A DNA stretch of 13,033 bases, from positions 1 through 13,033 of the forward strand of contig JAIBDA010000025.1 of the NCBI GenBank assembly GCA_024679635.1. Direction: 5' to 3'. The notes beneath the pieces were generated by a model. That model saw only the letters and a program-made list of their open reading frames with translations, did not search any database and had not been told where the DNA came from. This DNA comes from Amphritea sp. (GTDB taxonomy: Bacteria > Pseudomonadota > Gammaproteobacteria > Pseudomonadales > Nitrincolaceae). Position numbers and translations under genes: made by a program. Of this stretch, positions 1 to 7,337 are shown one piece after another. Numbering within the stretch: position 1 is the stretch's first letter; every line of letters begins with the position of its first letter.

Positions 1-1022
1 AAAATACCACCCATAACAGGCCCTGGAATCGTCTGCAACAGCACACCAAACTTAGCGACAAATGCCATCAGAATCGCAAAGACCGCCGCCCAGACCATGA
101 TCATCGGATTAAATGAGCGAGTCAGCATCACCGCACCCGTGACCTCAGAGTATGTTGTATTAGGTGGGCCACCAAACAGAGCCGCTGCAGAGGTCGCCAA
201 ACCATCACCAAACAAAGTACGGTGCAGGCCAGGCTTCTTGATATAGTCCTTACCGGTAACATGACCGATAGCCAGAACATCCCCCACATGCTCAATCGCG
301 GGCGCGATAGCCACCGGGATCATAAACAGAATCGCCTGCCAGTTAAGCTCCGGCAAAACAAAAGCAGGAATCGCGATAAAAGCGGTATCAGAAACGACTT
401 GATAGTTGACCATGCCATAAAAGTTAGCAACCAGATAACCCACAACCACACCCGCTAAAATCGGCAACAGACGAAACACACCTTTGCCAAAAGTCGCCAC
501 TAACAAGGTTGTGCCCAATGCCGACATCGATACAATCATCGAATCAATATAGGGAAACAGCACTATACTGCCATCCCCTGCCTTACCCATCGCCATATTG
601 ACAGCAATAGGCGCCAGACCAAGACCAATGACCATGATTACCGGGCCGACCACCACTGGCGGCAGCAAGCGGTGTAAAAAACCGACACCACGGACCTTCA
701 CAGCCACAGCCAGCAACATATACATCAGTCCAGCACAGAACAGCGCACCTAAAGTTGCGGGCATTCCCCAGGTTTGAGTGCTATAGATAATCGGTGCGAT
801 AAAAACAAACGAAGAGGCCAGAAAAACAGGTACCTGACGTTTAGTTACAAATTGAAACAGGAGCGTACCAAAGCCGGCAGTAAACAACGCTACACTCGGG
901 TCCATACCCGTCAACAGCGGCATTAACACTAAAGCACCAAATGCAACAAACAACATTTGAGAACCGGCTAATACCGTCCGCCACAGTGGTTCACTGCCAT
1001 CCAAACTATCATTATGCATCAT
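1..1022 (-). CDS. uraA: Uracil permease UraA (partial, C-terminus off the left edge)
   Basis: Inner-membrane uracil:proton symporter of the nucleobase-ascorbate transporter (NAT/NCS2) family, importing uracil for Upp. About 340 codons are present, so roughly the last 70-90 residues of a normal 410-430 residue protein are missing. Reading the minus strand gives long hydrophobic segments throughout. The family substrate region is visible: residues 243-247 IEHVG (Glu244 matching E. coli Glu241), then GGPPNTTYSE at 284-293 (Glu293 matching E. coli Glu290), and later the IPGPVMGG stretch. The start is one of two adjacent ATG codons (1022 or 1019), with an AAAGGG ribosome site about 8 bases upstream. 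It lies only 12 bases after the upp stop codon, so the two genes very likely share a transcript. No stop codon or frame break is seen. Family assignment is secure; uracil rather than another nucleobase is supported by the upp partner. Confidence 0.95.
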   Translation of the reverse strand, partial: MMHNDSLDGSEPLWRTVLAGSQMLFVAFGALVLMPLLTGMDPSVALFTAGFGTLLFQFVTKRQVPVFLASSFVFIAPIIYSTQTWGMPATLGALFCAGLMYMLLAVAVKVRGVGFLHRLLPPVVVGPVIMVIGLGLAPIAVNMAMGKAGDGSIVLFPYIDSMIVSMSALGTTLLVATFGKGVFRLLPILAGVVVGYLVANFYGMVNYQVVSDTAFIAIPAFVLPELNWQAILFMIPVAIAPAIEHVGDVLAIGHVTGKDYIKKPGLHRTLFGDGLATSAAALFGGPPNTTYSEVTGAVMLTRSFNPMIMVWAAVFAILMAFVAKFGVLLQTIPGPVMGGI

Positions 1023-1034
1023 CTGAACTGCCCT

Positions 1035-1661
1035 TTATTTAGTGCCAAAGATTTTATCGCCGGCATCACCCAGACCCGGAATTATATATCCACTTTCATT
1101 AAGGTGGCTGTCCACCGCCGCTGCATATAACTCTACATCCGGATGGGCTTCATTCACCGCCTTAATACCTTCAGGGGCAGCCACCAGCACCAGCGCTTTA
1201 ATCTCTGTGCAACCTGCTTTTTTCAGCATATCGATAGTGGCATTCATTGAACCACCCGTCGCCAGCATTGGATCGATAACCAACGCCATACGCTCTTCCA
1301 TATCGCTGGTTAAGCGCTCAAAGTAAGTAACAGGCTGAAGCGTTTCCTCATCCCTGTATAGCCCCACCACACTGATTTTTGCACTAGGAATCAGATCAAG
1401 CACACCGTCCAGCATACCGATACCCGCCCGCAGAATAGGCACAACAGTCACTTTTTTACCTTTAATCTGTTCGCCGGTCATCTCCCCACACCAACCTTCG
1501 AACCGGTAAGTTTCTGTGGTTAGATCTTTAGTCGCCTCATAAGTTAGTAGCGCACCCACCTCCGCCGCCAATTGACGAAAGGCGCGAGTGCTAATATCTG
1601 CAGCCCGCATCAGGCTGATTTTATGTTTTACCAAAGGATGATTAATTTCATGAATACGCAT
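1035..1661 (-). CDS. upp: Uracil phosphoribosyltransferase
   Basis: Cytoplasmic pyrimidine salvage enzyme: uracil + PRPP gives UMP + pyrophosphate. With the start at 1661 the protein is 208 residues, the same length as E. coli Upp, and begins [14 protein letters not shown], matching the conserved N-terminus. The open frame continues upstream to 1703, but those 14 extra residues have no counterpart in the family, so I reject that start. The PRPP-binding motif [12 protein letters not shown] is at residues 128-139, the uracil-binding loop [12 protein letters not shown] at 191-202, and the conserved end GDKIFGTK is present. The ribosome site is weak (GAAGAGAG, about 10 bases upstream). First gene of a upp-uraA unit; a candidate promoter lies at 1742-1747 with an initial sequence that could respond to UTP. 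Confidence 0.98.
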   Translation of the reverse strand: MRIHEINHPLVKHKISLMRAADISTRAFRQLAAEVGALLTYEATKDLTTETYRFEGWCGEMTGEQIKGKKVTVVPILRAGIGMLDGVLDLIPSAKISVVGLYRDEETLQPVTYFERLTSDMEERMALVIDPMLATGGSMNATIDMLKKAGCTEIKALVLVAAPEGIKAVNEAHPDVELYAAAVDSHLNESGYIIPGLGDAGDKIFGTK

Positions 1662-1728
1662 ACTGAAGTCTCTCTTCAAGGCGACGATAAACAGAAGCAT
1701 CAACTGATAGCAGTACCAGAGTCAGCCC

Positions 1729-1747
1729 AAAAATTTGAAATATCATA
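1729..1747 (-). promoter_or_regulatory. Candidate upp promoter -10 and start region
   Basis: On the minus strand a -10-like TATGAT (1747-1742, 5 of 6 to consensus) is followed by ATTTCAAATTTTTGGG. The run AAA at 1736-1734 falls at the expected start distance, so a transcript could begin AUUUUUG. The -35 region at normal spacing is poor (AAGACT, 17-base spacer), so this is a candidate only. It would give an untranslated leader of about 73 bases before upp. Confidence 0.35.
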
Positions 1748-1783
1748 CTCCAGCATAAACAGAAAGTCTTAGACCCGCGGCAC

Positions 1784-1809
1784 AAAAAAACGCGCCAGAA
1801 GGTGCGTTT
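1784..1809 (-). terminator. Intrinsic terminator after the parA-like gene
   Basis: On the minus strand a 9-base-pair stem (one G-T pair) AAACGCACC / GGCGCGTTT with a four-base TTCT loop (1809-1788) runs into seven T residues (1790-1784). It lies about 65 bases beyond the stop of the minus-strand ParA-type gene and ahead of the upp promoter, so it separates the two minus-strand units. Confidence 0.85.
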
Positions 1810-1873
1810 CATTTTAAAGCCAGTATCTCGTCACGTTTCTTTACGACAATTGAATCAAAATCCAGGCACAAAC

Positions 1874-2638
1874 CTATCCGTTCAACTCTTCATATAGCGC
1901 CAGATATTCCTGCGTAAGCTTATGCTTAGGTGCGAAATAGATTAGCGGTTTACACTCGTTATGGGATTCTTTCATCTTCACAGAAGAAGATATTTTAGAT
2001 TCCAATACCGGAAGGTCGTCATCTTTAAGCGTCTCAACAATACTTTTCGATGCATTAGCCCTGGCCTGAAACTGGTTAACGACTATGCCTTCGATTGTCA
2101 GTCGATCGTTATGATCCTCCTGAGTCTCCTGAATGTTATACATCAGACTATAGAGCGCCTGACGGGAGAACTCATCGCAGTCGAACGGGATCAGACAACT
2201 GTCCGCCGTGCAAAGCGCCGACAAAGTATAGAAGTTAAATGCCGGCGGCGTATCGATATAGATAGCCTCGTACTGCTCCAGATTAAGCAGCGCATCACGT
2301 AGTTTATAGATCTTATGCTTAGCTTCCAGTTTCGCATGCAGGTCGCCCAGCTCAGGATTGGAAGGGAGCAGATCCAGGTTTTCATAAGCAGTGGGGTGGA
2401 CAAAGTCCGTAATATCTTTTGGCCGTACCTGAAAGCTCAAAGTCTGCTCAAAAAAGTCTTTAATATCACCTACCGTTTCATTCACCTGCTCGCCCAACAA
2501 GTAATGACTGGTATTACACTGAGGATCCAAATCCACCACTAATGTCCGCTTACCTTTACTAGCAGTAATTGCAGCCAGATTAGTACTGATACTGGATTTA
2601 CCGACCCCACCCTTCTGATTAAAGACAACCCGAATCAT
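1874..2638 (-). CDS. Solitary ParA/MinD-family ATPase
   Basis: 254-residue P-loop ATPase of the ParA/Soj class, which dimerises on ATP, typically binds DNA nonspecifically and positions cargo inside the cell. The deviant Walker A motif KGGVGKSS is at residues 9-16 (signature Lys9, catalytic Lys14), Walker A' VVDLDPQ at 34-40, and Walker B IYIDTPP at 126-132. There is no N-terminal helix-turn-helix extension, so the size fits the short chromosomal or orphan type. A clear ribosome site (AAGGGAG) lies 5 bases before the ATG. No parB gene or parS-like site is seen in the window, so it is not the ordinary chromosome-segregation pair. It starts 39 bases after the DUF2333 gene with no hairpin between, and is followed by an intrinsic terminator, so the two are probably cotranscribed. 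The cargo is unknown; chemotaxis, pilus or membrane-protein positioning are possible by analogy only. Confidence 0.92.
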   Translation of the reverse strand: MIRVVFNQKGGVGKSSISTNLAAITASKGKRTLVVDLDPQCNTSHYLLGEQVNETVGDIKDFFEQTLSFQVRPKDITDFVHPTAYENLDLLPSNPELGDLHAKLEAKHKIYKLRDALLNLEQYEAIYIDTPPAFNFYTLSALCTADSCLIPFDCDEFSRQALYSLMYNIQETQEDHNDRLTIEGIVVNQFQARANASKSIVETLKDDDLPVLESKISSSVKMKESHNECKPLIYFAPKHKLTQEYLALYEELNG

Positions 2639-2677
2639 ACTTTCTCCCTTATGTTAAAGACCCGCTTATCTCTCAAT

Positions 2678-3709
2678 TTAACCTTGCTCAAGTAACGTCC
2701 GTAGATCGATAATGGCAGCGTTAGCCCGGGATATATAGGAAGCCATCACCAATGAATGGTTCGCTAATAAGCCAAATTCATTACCGTTCATAATCATCGG
2801 ACTCCAAACCGTACCCTGAGTCGCCTCCAATTCACGGATGATCTGACGCAGACTGATCAACGCATTTTTCTTTTCAAGCGCATCAGAAAAATCCACCTCT
2901 ACGGCCTGCAATAGGTGAATCAGCGCCCAGGCTGTTCCACGGGCTTCGTAGAATACATCATCAATTTCCATCCACCCGGTTTTCACTTCAAGCTCCCCGG
3001 CATTACTGGTTGACTGTCGGGCATCGGCTTCACCGGCAAGGTCAGTATTGACACGTTTCTGACCAACACTCGCACTGAGCCGCTGAGATAAACTACCCAG
3101 CCGGGTAGAAACATCCGCCAGCCAACCACGCAGATTATCCGCACGGGCATAGAATTGTGCATTTTGCTGTTGGGGATCAGTCAGACGAACTTCATAAGCA
3201 CGCAGATATTTAAGACCTTTTTTATACTCCCCCTCACTGGAAGGCAATAGCCAACTGTTATTGTCAAAATGCATTAACGGCTCTGCTTCTTTTAGATCGA
3301 TATCTTCCGTGGACTGCGACTGAGAACGGCTAAAATCTTTACGCATCGCCCGGGACATATCCCGCGTCTGCACCAAAACACCAAACTCCCAGTTAGGAAT
3401 ATTATCCAGCCATACGCCTGGCGGGGTACGATCATTGGAAAGATAGCCACCCGGTTTTTGCAACAAGGTATCGGTAATTTTAATCAGCGTTAAGACCGTT
3501 GCTGAACCGACAACCGGCTTTTCGACACCTTCAGCAGTTTGAATAACCACAGGCTGAACTTCAAACGGATCAGGTGCCTGACTCCACCACATACCTAACA
3601 CCAGACTCACAAACAGATAGAGCCCTATAACAATACCTATCGGCCCCATAAGTTTGATACCAGACAGCCTATCCCAAAATTTTAACCACAACCGCTGTAA
3701 CATTTCCAT
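2678..3709 (-). CDS. DUF2333 family membrane-anchored protein
   Basis: 343-residue protein of unknown function that I recognise as DUF2333 from conserved stretches such as KPGGYLSNDRTPPGVWLDN (residues 85-103), RDMSRAMRKDFSRSQSQS (116-133) and the DNNSWLLPSSEGEY block (149-162). A short basic cytoplasmic N-terminus is followed by one hydrophobic segment at about 20-42, then a long soluble domain rich in helix-forming residues, predicted periplasmic. The frame extends to 3775, but I choose the ATG at 3709: it has AAAGGA 7 bases upstream, and a promoter -10 candidate lies inside the longer version. A second ATG at 3703 is possible. First gene of an apparent unit with the ParA-type ATPase. Its predicted topology means only about 20 residues face the cytoplasm, where the ATPase would act. 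Confidence 0.88.
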   Translation of the reverse strand: MEMLQRLWLKFWDRLSGIKLMGPIGIVIGLYLFVSLVLGMWWSQAPDPFEVQPVVIQTAEGVEKPVVGSATVLTLIKITDTLLQKPGGYLSNDRTPPGVWLDNIPNWEFGVLVQTRDMSRAMRKDFSRSQSQSTEDIDLKEAEPLMHFDNNSWLLPSSEGEYKKGLKYLRAYEVRLTDPQQQNAQFYARADNLRGWLADVSTRLGSLSQRLSASVGQKRVNTDLAGEADARQSTSNAGELEVKTGWMEIDDVFYEARGTAWALIHLLQAVEVDFSDALEKKNALISLRQIIRELEATQGTVWSPMIMNGNEFGLLANHSLVMASYISRANAAIIDLRTLLEQG

Positions 3710-3723
3710 GGCATTTCCTTTAA

Positions 3724-3740
3724 CAATAAAGCCTTTATTG
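3724..3740. repeat. Palindrome at the predicted transcript start of the DUF2333 gene
   Basis: CAATAAAG-C-CTTTATTG, an 8-base perfect inverted repeat around one central base, 15 bases upstream of the DUF2333 start codon and beginning at the predicted transcription start. It could be an operator for a dimeric regulator or a 5'-end stem in the mRNA. Confidence 0.6.
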
Positions 3741-3746
3741 CACCGC

Positions 3747-3775
3747 AATATGTCCGATTTGTCAGAGCGGGTCAA
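3747..3775 (-). promoter_or_regulatory. Promoter for the DUF2333-parA unit
   Basis: On the minus strand TTGACC (3775-3770, 5 of 6 to the -35 consensus), a 17-base spacer, then CATATT (3752-3747, 4 of 6 to the -10). The predicted start is near 3740, giving a leader of about 30 bases before the ATG at 3709. Confidence 0.5.
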
Positions 3776-3872
3776 TGCCAGGCCTGCGTAAATAATTAAT
3801 CACTATACTATGACTTCCCCTCGGGTTGTGCCTGAAACTGCATTAGCCTGACAATTGATGGGCTTAAATCTG

Positions 3873-3909
3873 TTCTAAAATTAGAAGGCAAGTTAAATTC
3901 TGATCAGAA
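3873..3909. promoter_or_regulatory. Two related dyads in the DUF2333-aroQ divergent interval
   Basis: The interval between the divergent DUF2333 and aroQ starts (3710-4045) has no gene. It contains TTCTAAAATTAGAA at 3873-3886 and the perfect 12-base palindrome TTCTGATCAGAA at 3898-3909. Both have TTCT/AGAA arms and their centres are 24 bases apart, a layout seen in paired operator sites. No regulator can be named from the sequence. Confidence 0.4.
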
Positions 3910-3979
3910 ACTATCCAGAACGTCGGGAAAATTGATGATAAAACACAATAACTAGTAAAGATGTTTACAGCGATTGTCT

Positions 3980-4007
3980 TTTACGGCAAAATATTGAGTC
4001 TTATATA
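3980..4007 (+). promoter_or_regulatory. Candidate promoter for aroQ-accB-accC
   Basis: TTTACG (3980-3985), 16-base spacer, TATATA (4002-4007); each hexamer matches consensus at 4 of 6. Predicted start near 4014, about 32 bases before the aroQ ATG. It is the best-placed pair in the gap but not strong. Confidence 0.35.
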
Positions 4008-4045
4008 CCCATCGGTCGCGATCTTGCGTCATATGAGGCTAATTA

Positions 4046-4489
4046 ATGGCTAAAATACTGCTTCTTAACGGTCCAAACCTGAATTTGCTCGGTACTCGCG
4101 AGCCTGAGGTTTATGGTGCTGATACGTTACAGGATATTAACCTGCGCCTCACGACCCTCGCACTACACGCCGGACACCAGTTTGAAAGCCTGCAATCTAA
4201 CGCAGAACATGTTCTGATTGAGCGGATACATCAAGCCCGAGACGAACAGGTTGATTTCATACTGATCAATCCAGCCGCATTTACTCACACCAGTGTTGCC
4301 TTGCGTGACGCACTACTGGGGGTTTCGATCCCTTTCATAGAGATCCATATCTCCAATGTGCACGCTCGCGAATCGTTCCGCCATCATTCCTTTCTTTCGG
4401 ATGTGGCAGTGGGCGTAATCTGTGGTCTGGGCGTCCAGGGTTATGAATTTGCATTACAATCCGCCTTCAGCCGGGTTGAAAAACTTTAA
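4046..4489 (+). CDS. aroQ: 3-dehydroquinate dehydratase, type II
   Basis: Third step of the shikimate pathway, converting 3-dehydroquinate to 3-dehydroshikimate through an enolate intermediate; cytoplasmic dodecamer in this family. The 147 residues are full length. Family motifs appear in order: NGPNLNLLG (8-16), REPEVYG with the catalytic Tyr23, the LQSNAEH segment (49-55), [16 protein letters not shown] (75-90), and [17 protein letters not shown] (99-115) with catalytic His101 and the substrate-binding Arg112. A TGAGG ribosome site sits 7 bases before the ATG. This is the type II enzyme, unrelated to the type I AroD used by E. coli. It is 29 bases upstream of accB, the common aroQ-accB-accC arrangement, linking aromatic amino acid and fatty acid precursor supply on one transcript. 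Confidence 0.98.
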   Translation: MAKILLLNGPNLNLLGTREPEVYGADTLQDINLRLTTLALHAGHQFESLQSNAEHVLIERIHQARDEQVDFILINPAAFTHTSVALRDALLGVSIPFIEIHISNVHARESFRHHSFLSDVAVGVICGLGVQGYEFALQSAFSRVEKL

Positions 4490-4518
4490 CATCTGAATTG
4501 ATAGAGAATTTCATTAGT

Positions 4519-4959
4519 ATGGATATTCGCAAAGTAAAAAAACTGATTGAACTGTTGGAAGAATCCAACATTAACGAGATTGAAATCCACGAAGGCGAAG
4601 AGTCTGTTCGTATCAGCCGTGGCTCTAACGTTGTTGCAGCACCTGCTCCCGTAGCAGTTGCAGCGCCAGTGGCTGCACCAGTAGCAGCGCCAGTCGCTGC
4701 ACCAGTCGCAGCTCCTGCTTCCAACGACAACGCAGTACTATCACCTATGGTTGGAACCTTTTATCGCTCTCCATCTCCAACCTCTTCATCTTTTGTTGAA
4801 GTAGGACAGACTGTTAAAGTTGGCGATCCTATCTGCATCGTTGAAGCAATGAAAATGATGAACCAGATTGATTCTGACAAGGCCGGTGTTGTCGAGGCAA
4901 TTCTGGTAGAAGATGGCCAGCCGGTTGAATTTGATCAGCCGCTGGTAGTTATCGTTTAA
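4519..4959 (+). CDS. accB: Biotin carboxyl carrier protein of acetyl-CoA carboxylase
   Basis: Carries biotin between the biotin carboxylase (AccC) and the carboxyltransferase (AccA/AccD) in the first committed step of fatty acid synthesis. Start chosen at the ATG at 4519, giving 146 residues beginning [16 protein letters not shown], the usual family N-terminus; an in-frame TTG at 4498 would add seven unrelated residues. The N-terminal helical region (1-35) is joined by an Ala/Pro/Val linker (about 39-67) to the biotinyl domain. The biotin-accepting lysine is Lys112 in EAMKMMNQ (109-116). The protruding thumb loop typical of bacterial BCCP is present ([11 protein letters not shown], 81-91). 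The ribosome site is weak (GAGA, about 11 bases upstream), possibly relying on coupling to aroQ. The linker is unusual in being five exact VAAP units. Confidence 0.97.
   Translation: MDIRKVKKLIELLEESNINEIEIHEGEESVRISRGSNVVAAPAPVAVAAPVAAPVAAPVAAPVAAPASNDNAVLSPMVGTFYRSPSPTSSSFVEVGQTVKVGDPICIVEAMKMMNQIDSDKAGVVEAILVEDGQPVEFDQPLVVIV
4657..4716 (+). repeat. VAAP-coding 12-base tandem repeat in accB
   Basis: Five consecutive 12-base units encode VAAP at residues 47-66 of the AccB linker. Third codon positions differ between units (gtt/gtg/gta/gtc, gca/gct/gcg), so the protein repeat is exact while the DNA repeat is degenerate. Confidence 0.85.
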
Positions 4960-4984
4960 GTTATTCATCTGACAGGTTCACAAC

Positions 4985-6328
4985 ATGCTAGAAAAAGTTG
5001 TTATTGCTAACCGGGGTGAGATCGCTCTGCGTATCCTCCGAGCCTGCAAAGAACTCGGCATCAAAACCGTTGCAATCCACTCGACAGCGGATCGTGACCT
5101 GATGCATGTTCGCCTTGCAGACGAAGCGGTATGTATTGGCCCGGCATCATCTGCTCAAAGTTATCTGAGTATTCCTGCCATTATCGCTGCCGCCGAAGTA
5201 ACCGATTCTATGGGCATTCACCCAGGCTATGGTTTCCTGGCTGAAAATGCTGATTTCGCAGAACGGGTTGAGCAGAGCGGCTTCGCTTTTATCGGCCCTA
5301 AAGCGGAAACAATCCGTATTATGGGTGATAAGGTCGCAGCTATTGCAGCGATGCAAAAGGCCGGTGTACCCACCGTTCCTGGGTCTGATGGCGAGCTGCC
5401 AGAAGATGGCAACAAAGTTATCGAGATCGCGCGCAGAATCGGCTATCCGGTTATCATTAAAGCAGCTGCCGGTGGCGGTGGCCGCGGCATGCGTGTCGTT
5501 CATAGTGAAGCCAGCTTGCTGAACTCTGTCTATGTTACTAAGGCAGAAGCTAAAGCCTCTTTTGGCGATGATACGGTTTACATGGAGAAATTCCTGGAAA
5601 ACCCTCGCCACGTAGAAGTTCAGGTTCTATCCGATGGCCAGGGCAACGCAATCCACCTGTACGACCGTGACTGTTCAATGCAGCGACGTCATCAGAAGGT
5701 TGTAGAAGAAGCGCCTGCGCCTATGCTAGACCCAGAAGCTCGCGCTCAGGTATTAAAGAGCTGTGTCGATGCTTGTATCGATATCAATTATCGCGGTGCT
5801 GGTACCTTTGAATTCCTCTATGAGAATGGCGGCTTCTACTTTATCGAAATGAACACCCGGGTTCAGGTAGAACATCCTGTATCTGAAATGGTTACCGGTG
5901 TTGATATCGTAAAAGAACAGCTGCGTATCGCATCTGGTCTGCCGCTAAGCTTCAAGCAAGAAGATATAAAGTTGCTGGGACACTCCATTGAGTGTCGTAT
6001 CAATGCAGAAGATCCTAAATCTTTCTTGCCTTGCCCTGGTACTGTTTCCCATTTCCATACTCCTGGTGGTATCGGCGTTCGGGTGGACTCTCATCTGTAT
6101 AACGGCTACACCATACCTCCTCATTACGATTCACTGATTGCTAAGCTGATCACCCATGGTGAAGACAGAGCAACCGCTCTTCGCAGAATGGAAATCGCTC
6201 TGGATGAGATGGTAATCGACGGTATTCGCTGCAATATTCCACTGCATCAAGAAATCGTACGGGACGCTAACTTCGCCGAAGGCGGGGTTAACATCCACTA
6301 TCTCGAAAAGAAGCTGGGATTGGATTGA
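4985..6328 (+). CDS. accC: Biotin carboxylase subunit of acetyl-CoA carboxylase
   Basis: ATP-dependent carboxylation of biotin on AccB using bicarbonate. The 447 residues compare with 449 in E. coli and keep the same numbering through the active site. The N-terminal biotin carboxylase domain (1-115) is followed by an ATP-grasp fold: Lys116, Lys159, the glycine-rich loop GGGGRGM (163-169), Lys238, Glu276, Glu288, the [11 protein letters not shown] motif (288-297) with Asn290 and Arg292, and Arg338. All residues known to be catalytic or ATP-binding in the family are present. It starts 25 bases after accB with an ACAGG ribosome site, and ends just before a strong intrinsic terminator, so aroQ-accB-accC form one unit. 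No irregularities seen. Confidence 0.98.
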   Translation: MLEKVVIANRGEIALRILRACKELGIKTVAIHSTADRDLMHVRLADEAVCIGPASSAQSYLSIPAIIAAAEVTDSMGIHPGYGFLAENADFAERVEQSGFAFIGPKAETIRIMGDKVAAIAAMQKAGVPTVPGSDGELPEDGNKVIEIARRIGYPVIIKAAAGGGGRGMRVVHSEASLLNSVYVTKAEAKASFGDDTVYMEKFLENPRHVEVQVLSDGQGNAIHLYDRDCSMQRRHQKVVEEAPAPMLDPEARAQVLKSCVDACIDINYRGAGTFEFLYENGGFYFIEMNTRVQVEHPVSEMVTGVDIVKEQLRIASGLPLSFKQEDIKLLGHSIECRINAEDPKSFLPCPGTVSHFHTPGGIGVRVDSHLYNGYTIPPHYDSLIAKLITHGEDRATALRRMEIALDEMVIDGIRCNIPLHQEIVRDANFAEGGVNIHYLEKKLGLD

Positions 6329-6348
6329 GCCTGAATCGACTCTAACCA

Positions 6349-6379
6349 CGAAAAAGCCTCCTCTGGAGGCTTTTTTTCG
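6349..6379 (+). terminator. Intrinsic terminator after accC
   Basis: GCCTCC (6356-6361), loop TCT, GGAGGC (6365-6370), flanked by A5 on the left and T7 (6371-6377) on the right. The stem extends through the A/T pairs, making a strong rho-independent terminator about 20 bases beyond the accC stop. The A-tract makes it potentially active on the other strand too. Confidence 0.95.
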
Positions 6380-6408
6380 TTTGTCGCTCTTGCTATAAAG
6401 ACTATATC
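6371..6408 (+). promoter_or_regulatory. Candidate promoter for prmA
   Basis: Directly after the accC terminator are two overlapping possibilities: TTGTCG (6381-6386), 16 bases, TATATC (6403-6408); or TATAAA (6394-6399, 5 of 6) with a -35 in the terminator T-tract. Either would give a short leader before the prmA ATG at 6432. Confidence 0.35.
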
Positions 6409-6431
6409 TCGTTGGTTATAAGGAATACCGC

Positions 6432-7325
6432 ATGCCCTGGTTACAGATAAAACTGGATGTCCTGCCCGATAATGCAGAGCAATATGAAGACCTGCTACTC
6501 GCCGCCGGATGTGCAGCCGTCACTTTGCAGGACAAAGAGGATCAGCCGATCTTCGAACCGGATCTGGGCACCACACCCCTGTGGAGCAACACCGTACTCA
6601 CCGGTCTTTTCTCTGCAGACCATGACCTTGAAGCAACAGAACTGTTTCTGAAAGAATCTCATCTACAGCTATTTCCAAACATCCCTTTTCCTAGCATGAA
6701 AGCTGAAATTCTCGAAGACAAAGACTGGGAAAGAGAATGGATGGATAACTACCATCCGATGAAATTTGGTAATCGCTTATGGGTCTGCCCAAGCTGGAAA
6801 GAGGTACCCGAGCCCGATGCGGTAAATCTGATGCTAGACCCAGGTCTGGCCTTCGGTACAGGGACACACCCGACCACGGCACTGTGTCTTGAATTTCTTG
6901 ATCAACTAAGCCTTGATGGAAAACAGGTAGTCGACTACGGCTGTGGCTCAGGCATTCTTGGCATTGCAACGATACTTCTGGGCGCTGAACATGTAACTGC
7001 CGTCGATATAGACCCTCAGGCACTGGATGCCAGTTTAGATAATCTTCAACGAAACCAGTTATCCAAAGAGAGTCTTAAGGTTTATTTCCCAGAAAAAGCA
7101 CCAAAGGAACCAGCAGACCTGGTTGTTGCCAACATACTTGCAGGACCTTTAGTTCAGCTAGCCCCCACCCTTACCTCACTCTGTAAAACAGGAGGCCAAC
7201 TAATCCTTTCAGGCTTATTGAGTGAGCAAGAAGCTGAGATCCGAGAAGCTTACGGTAGCGATTTTGAGCTGGATGCGGTTGCGGAGAAAGAAGGCTGGAT
7301 CCGCGTGACCGGATTGAAGCGTTAG
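6432..7325 (+). CDS. prmA: Ribosomal protein L11 methyltransferase
   Basis: S-adenosylmethionine-dependent enzyme that trimethylates residues of ribosomal protein L11. The 297 residues match the usual length (293 in E. coli). The N-terminal L11-recognition domain begins MPWLQIKL, followed by the conserved LEDKDWEREWMDNYHPMKFG (94-113) linker region. The class I methyltransferase domain shows LDPGLAFGTGTHPTT (135-149), SAM-binding motif I VVDYGCGSG (166-174), the acidic DIDPQ (192-196), and NILAGPL (234-240). A good ribosome site (AAGGA, 8 bases upstream) supports the start. It is the first gene after the accC terminator and is followed 12 bases later by the zinc-ribbon/DUF3426 gene, so the two are likely cotranscribed. 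Confidence 0.98.
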   Translation: MPWLQIKLDVLPDNAEQYEDLLLAAGCAAVTLQDKEDQPIFEPDLGTTPLWSNTVLTGLFSADHDLEATELFLKESHLQLFPNIPFPSMKAEILEDKDWEREWMDNYHPMKFGNRLWVCPSWKEVPEPDAVNLMLDPGLAFGTGTHPTTALCLEFLDQLSLDGKQVVDYGCGSGILGIATILLGAEHVTAVDIDPQALDASLDNLQRNQLSKESLKVYFPEKAPKEPADLVVANILAGPLVQLAPTLTSLCKTGGQLILSGLLSEQEAEIREAYGSDFELDAVAEKEGWIRVTGLKR

Positions 7326-7332
7326 AAACGCT
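7318..7332 (+). repeat. Small hairpin at the prmA stop / next gene start
   Basis: AGCGTT-AGA-AACGCT, a 6-base-pair perfect stem spanning the prmA stop codon and ending 5 bases before the next ATG (7338). It occupies the place where a ribosome site would be and has no T-tract, so it is not a terminator. Confidence 0.5.
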
Positions 7333-7337
7333 CGATC

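Noticed and set aside
222..458. Plus-strand open frame of 78 codons
   Set aside because: It lies entirely antisense to uraA, whose protein is clearly recognisable on the other strand.
1662..1703. Longer upp start adding 14 residues
   Set aside because: The family N-terminus begins exactly at the ATG at 1661 and the total then equals the standard 208 residues.
3710..3775. Longer DUF2333 start adding 22 residues
   Set aside because: The ATG at 3709 has a well-spaced ribosome site, and a promoter -10 and palindrome lie inside the extra segment.
4467..4730. Minus-strand frame with a Gly-Ala-Thr repeat protein
   Set aside because: It is the antisense reading of the AccB VAAP linker repeats.
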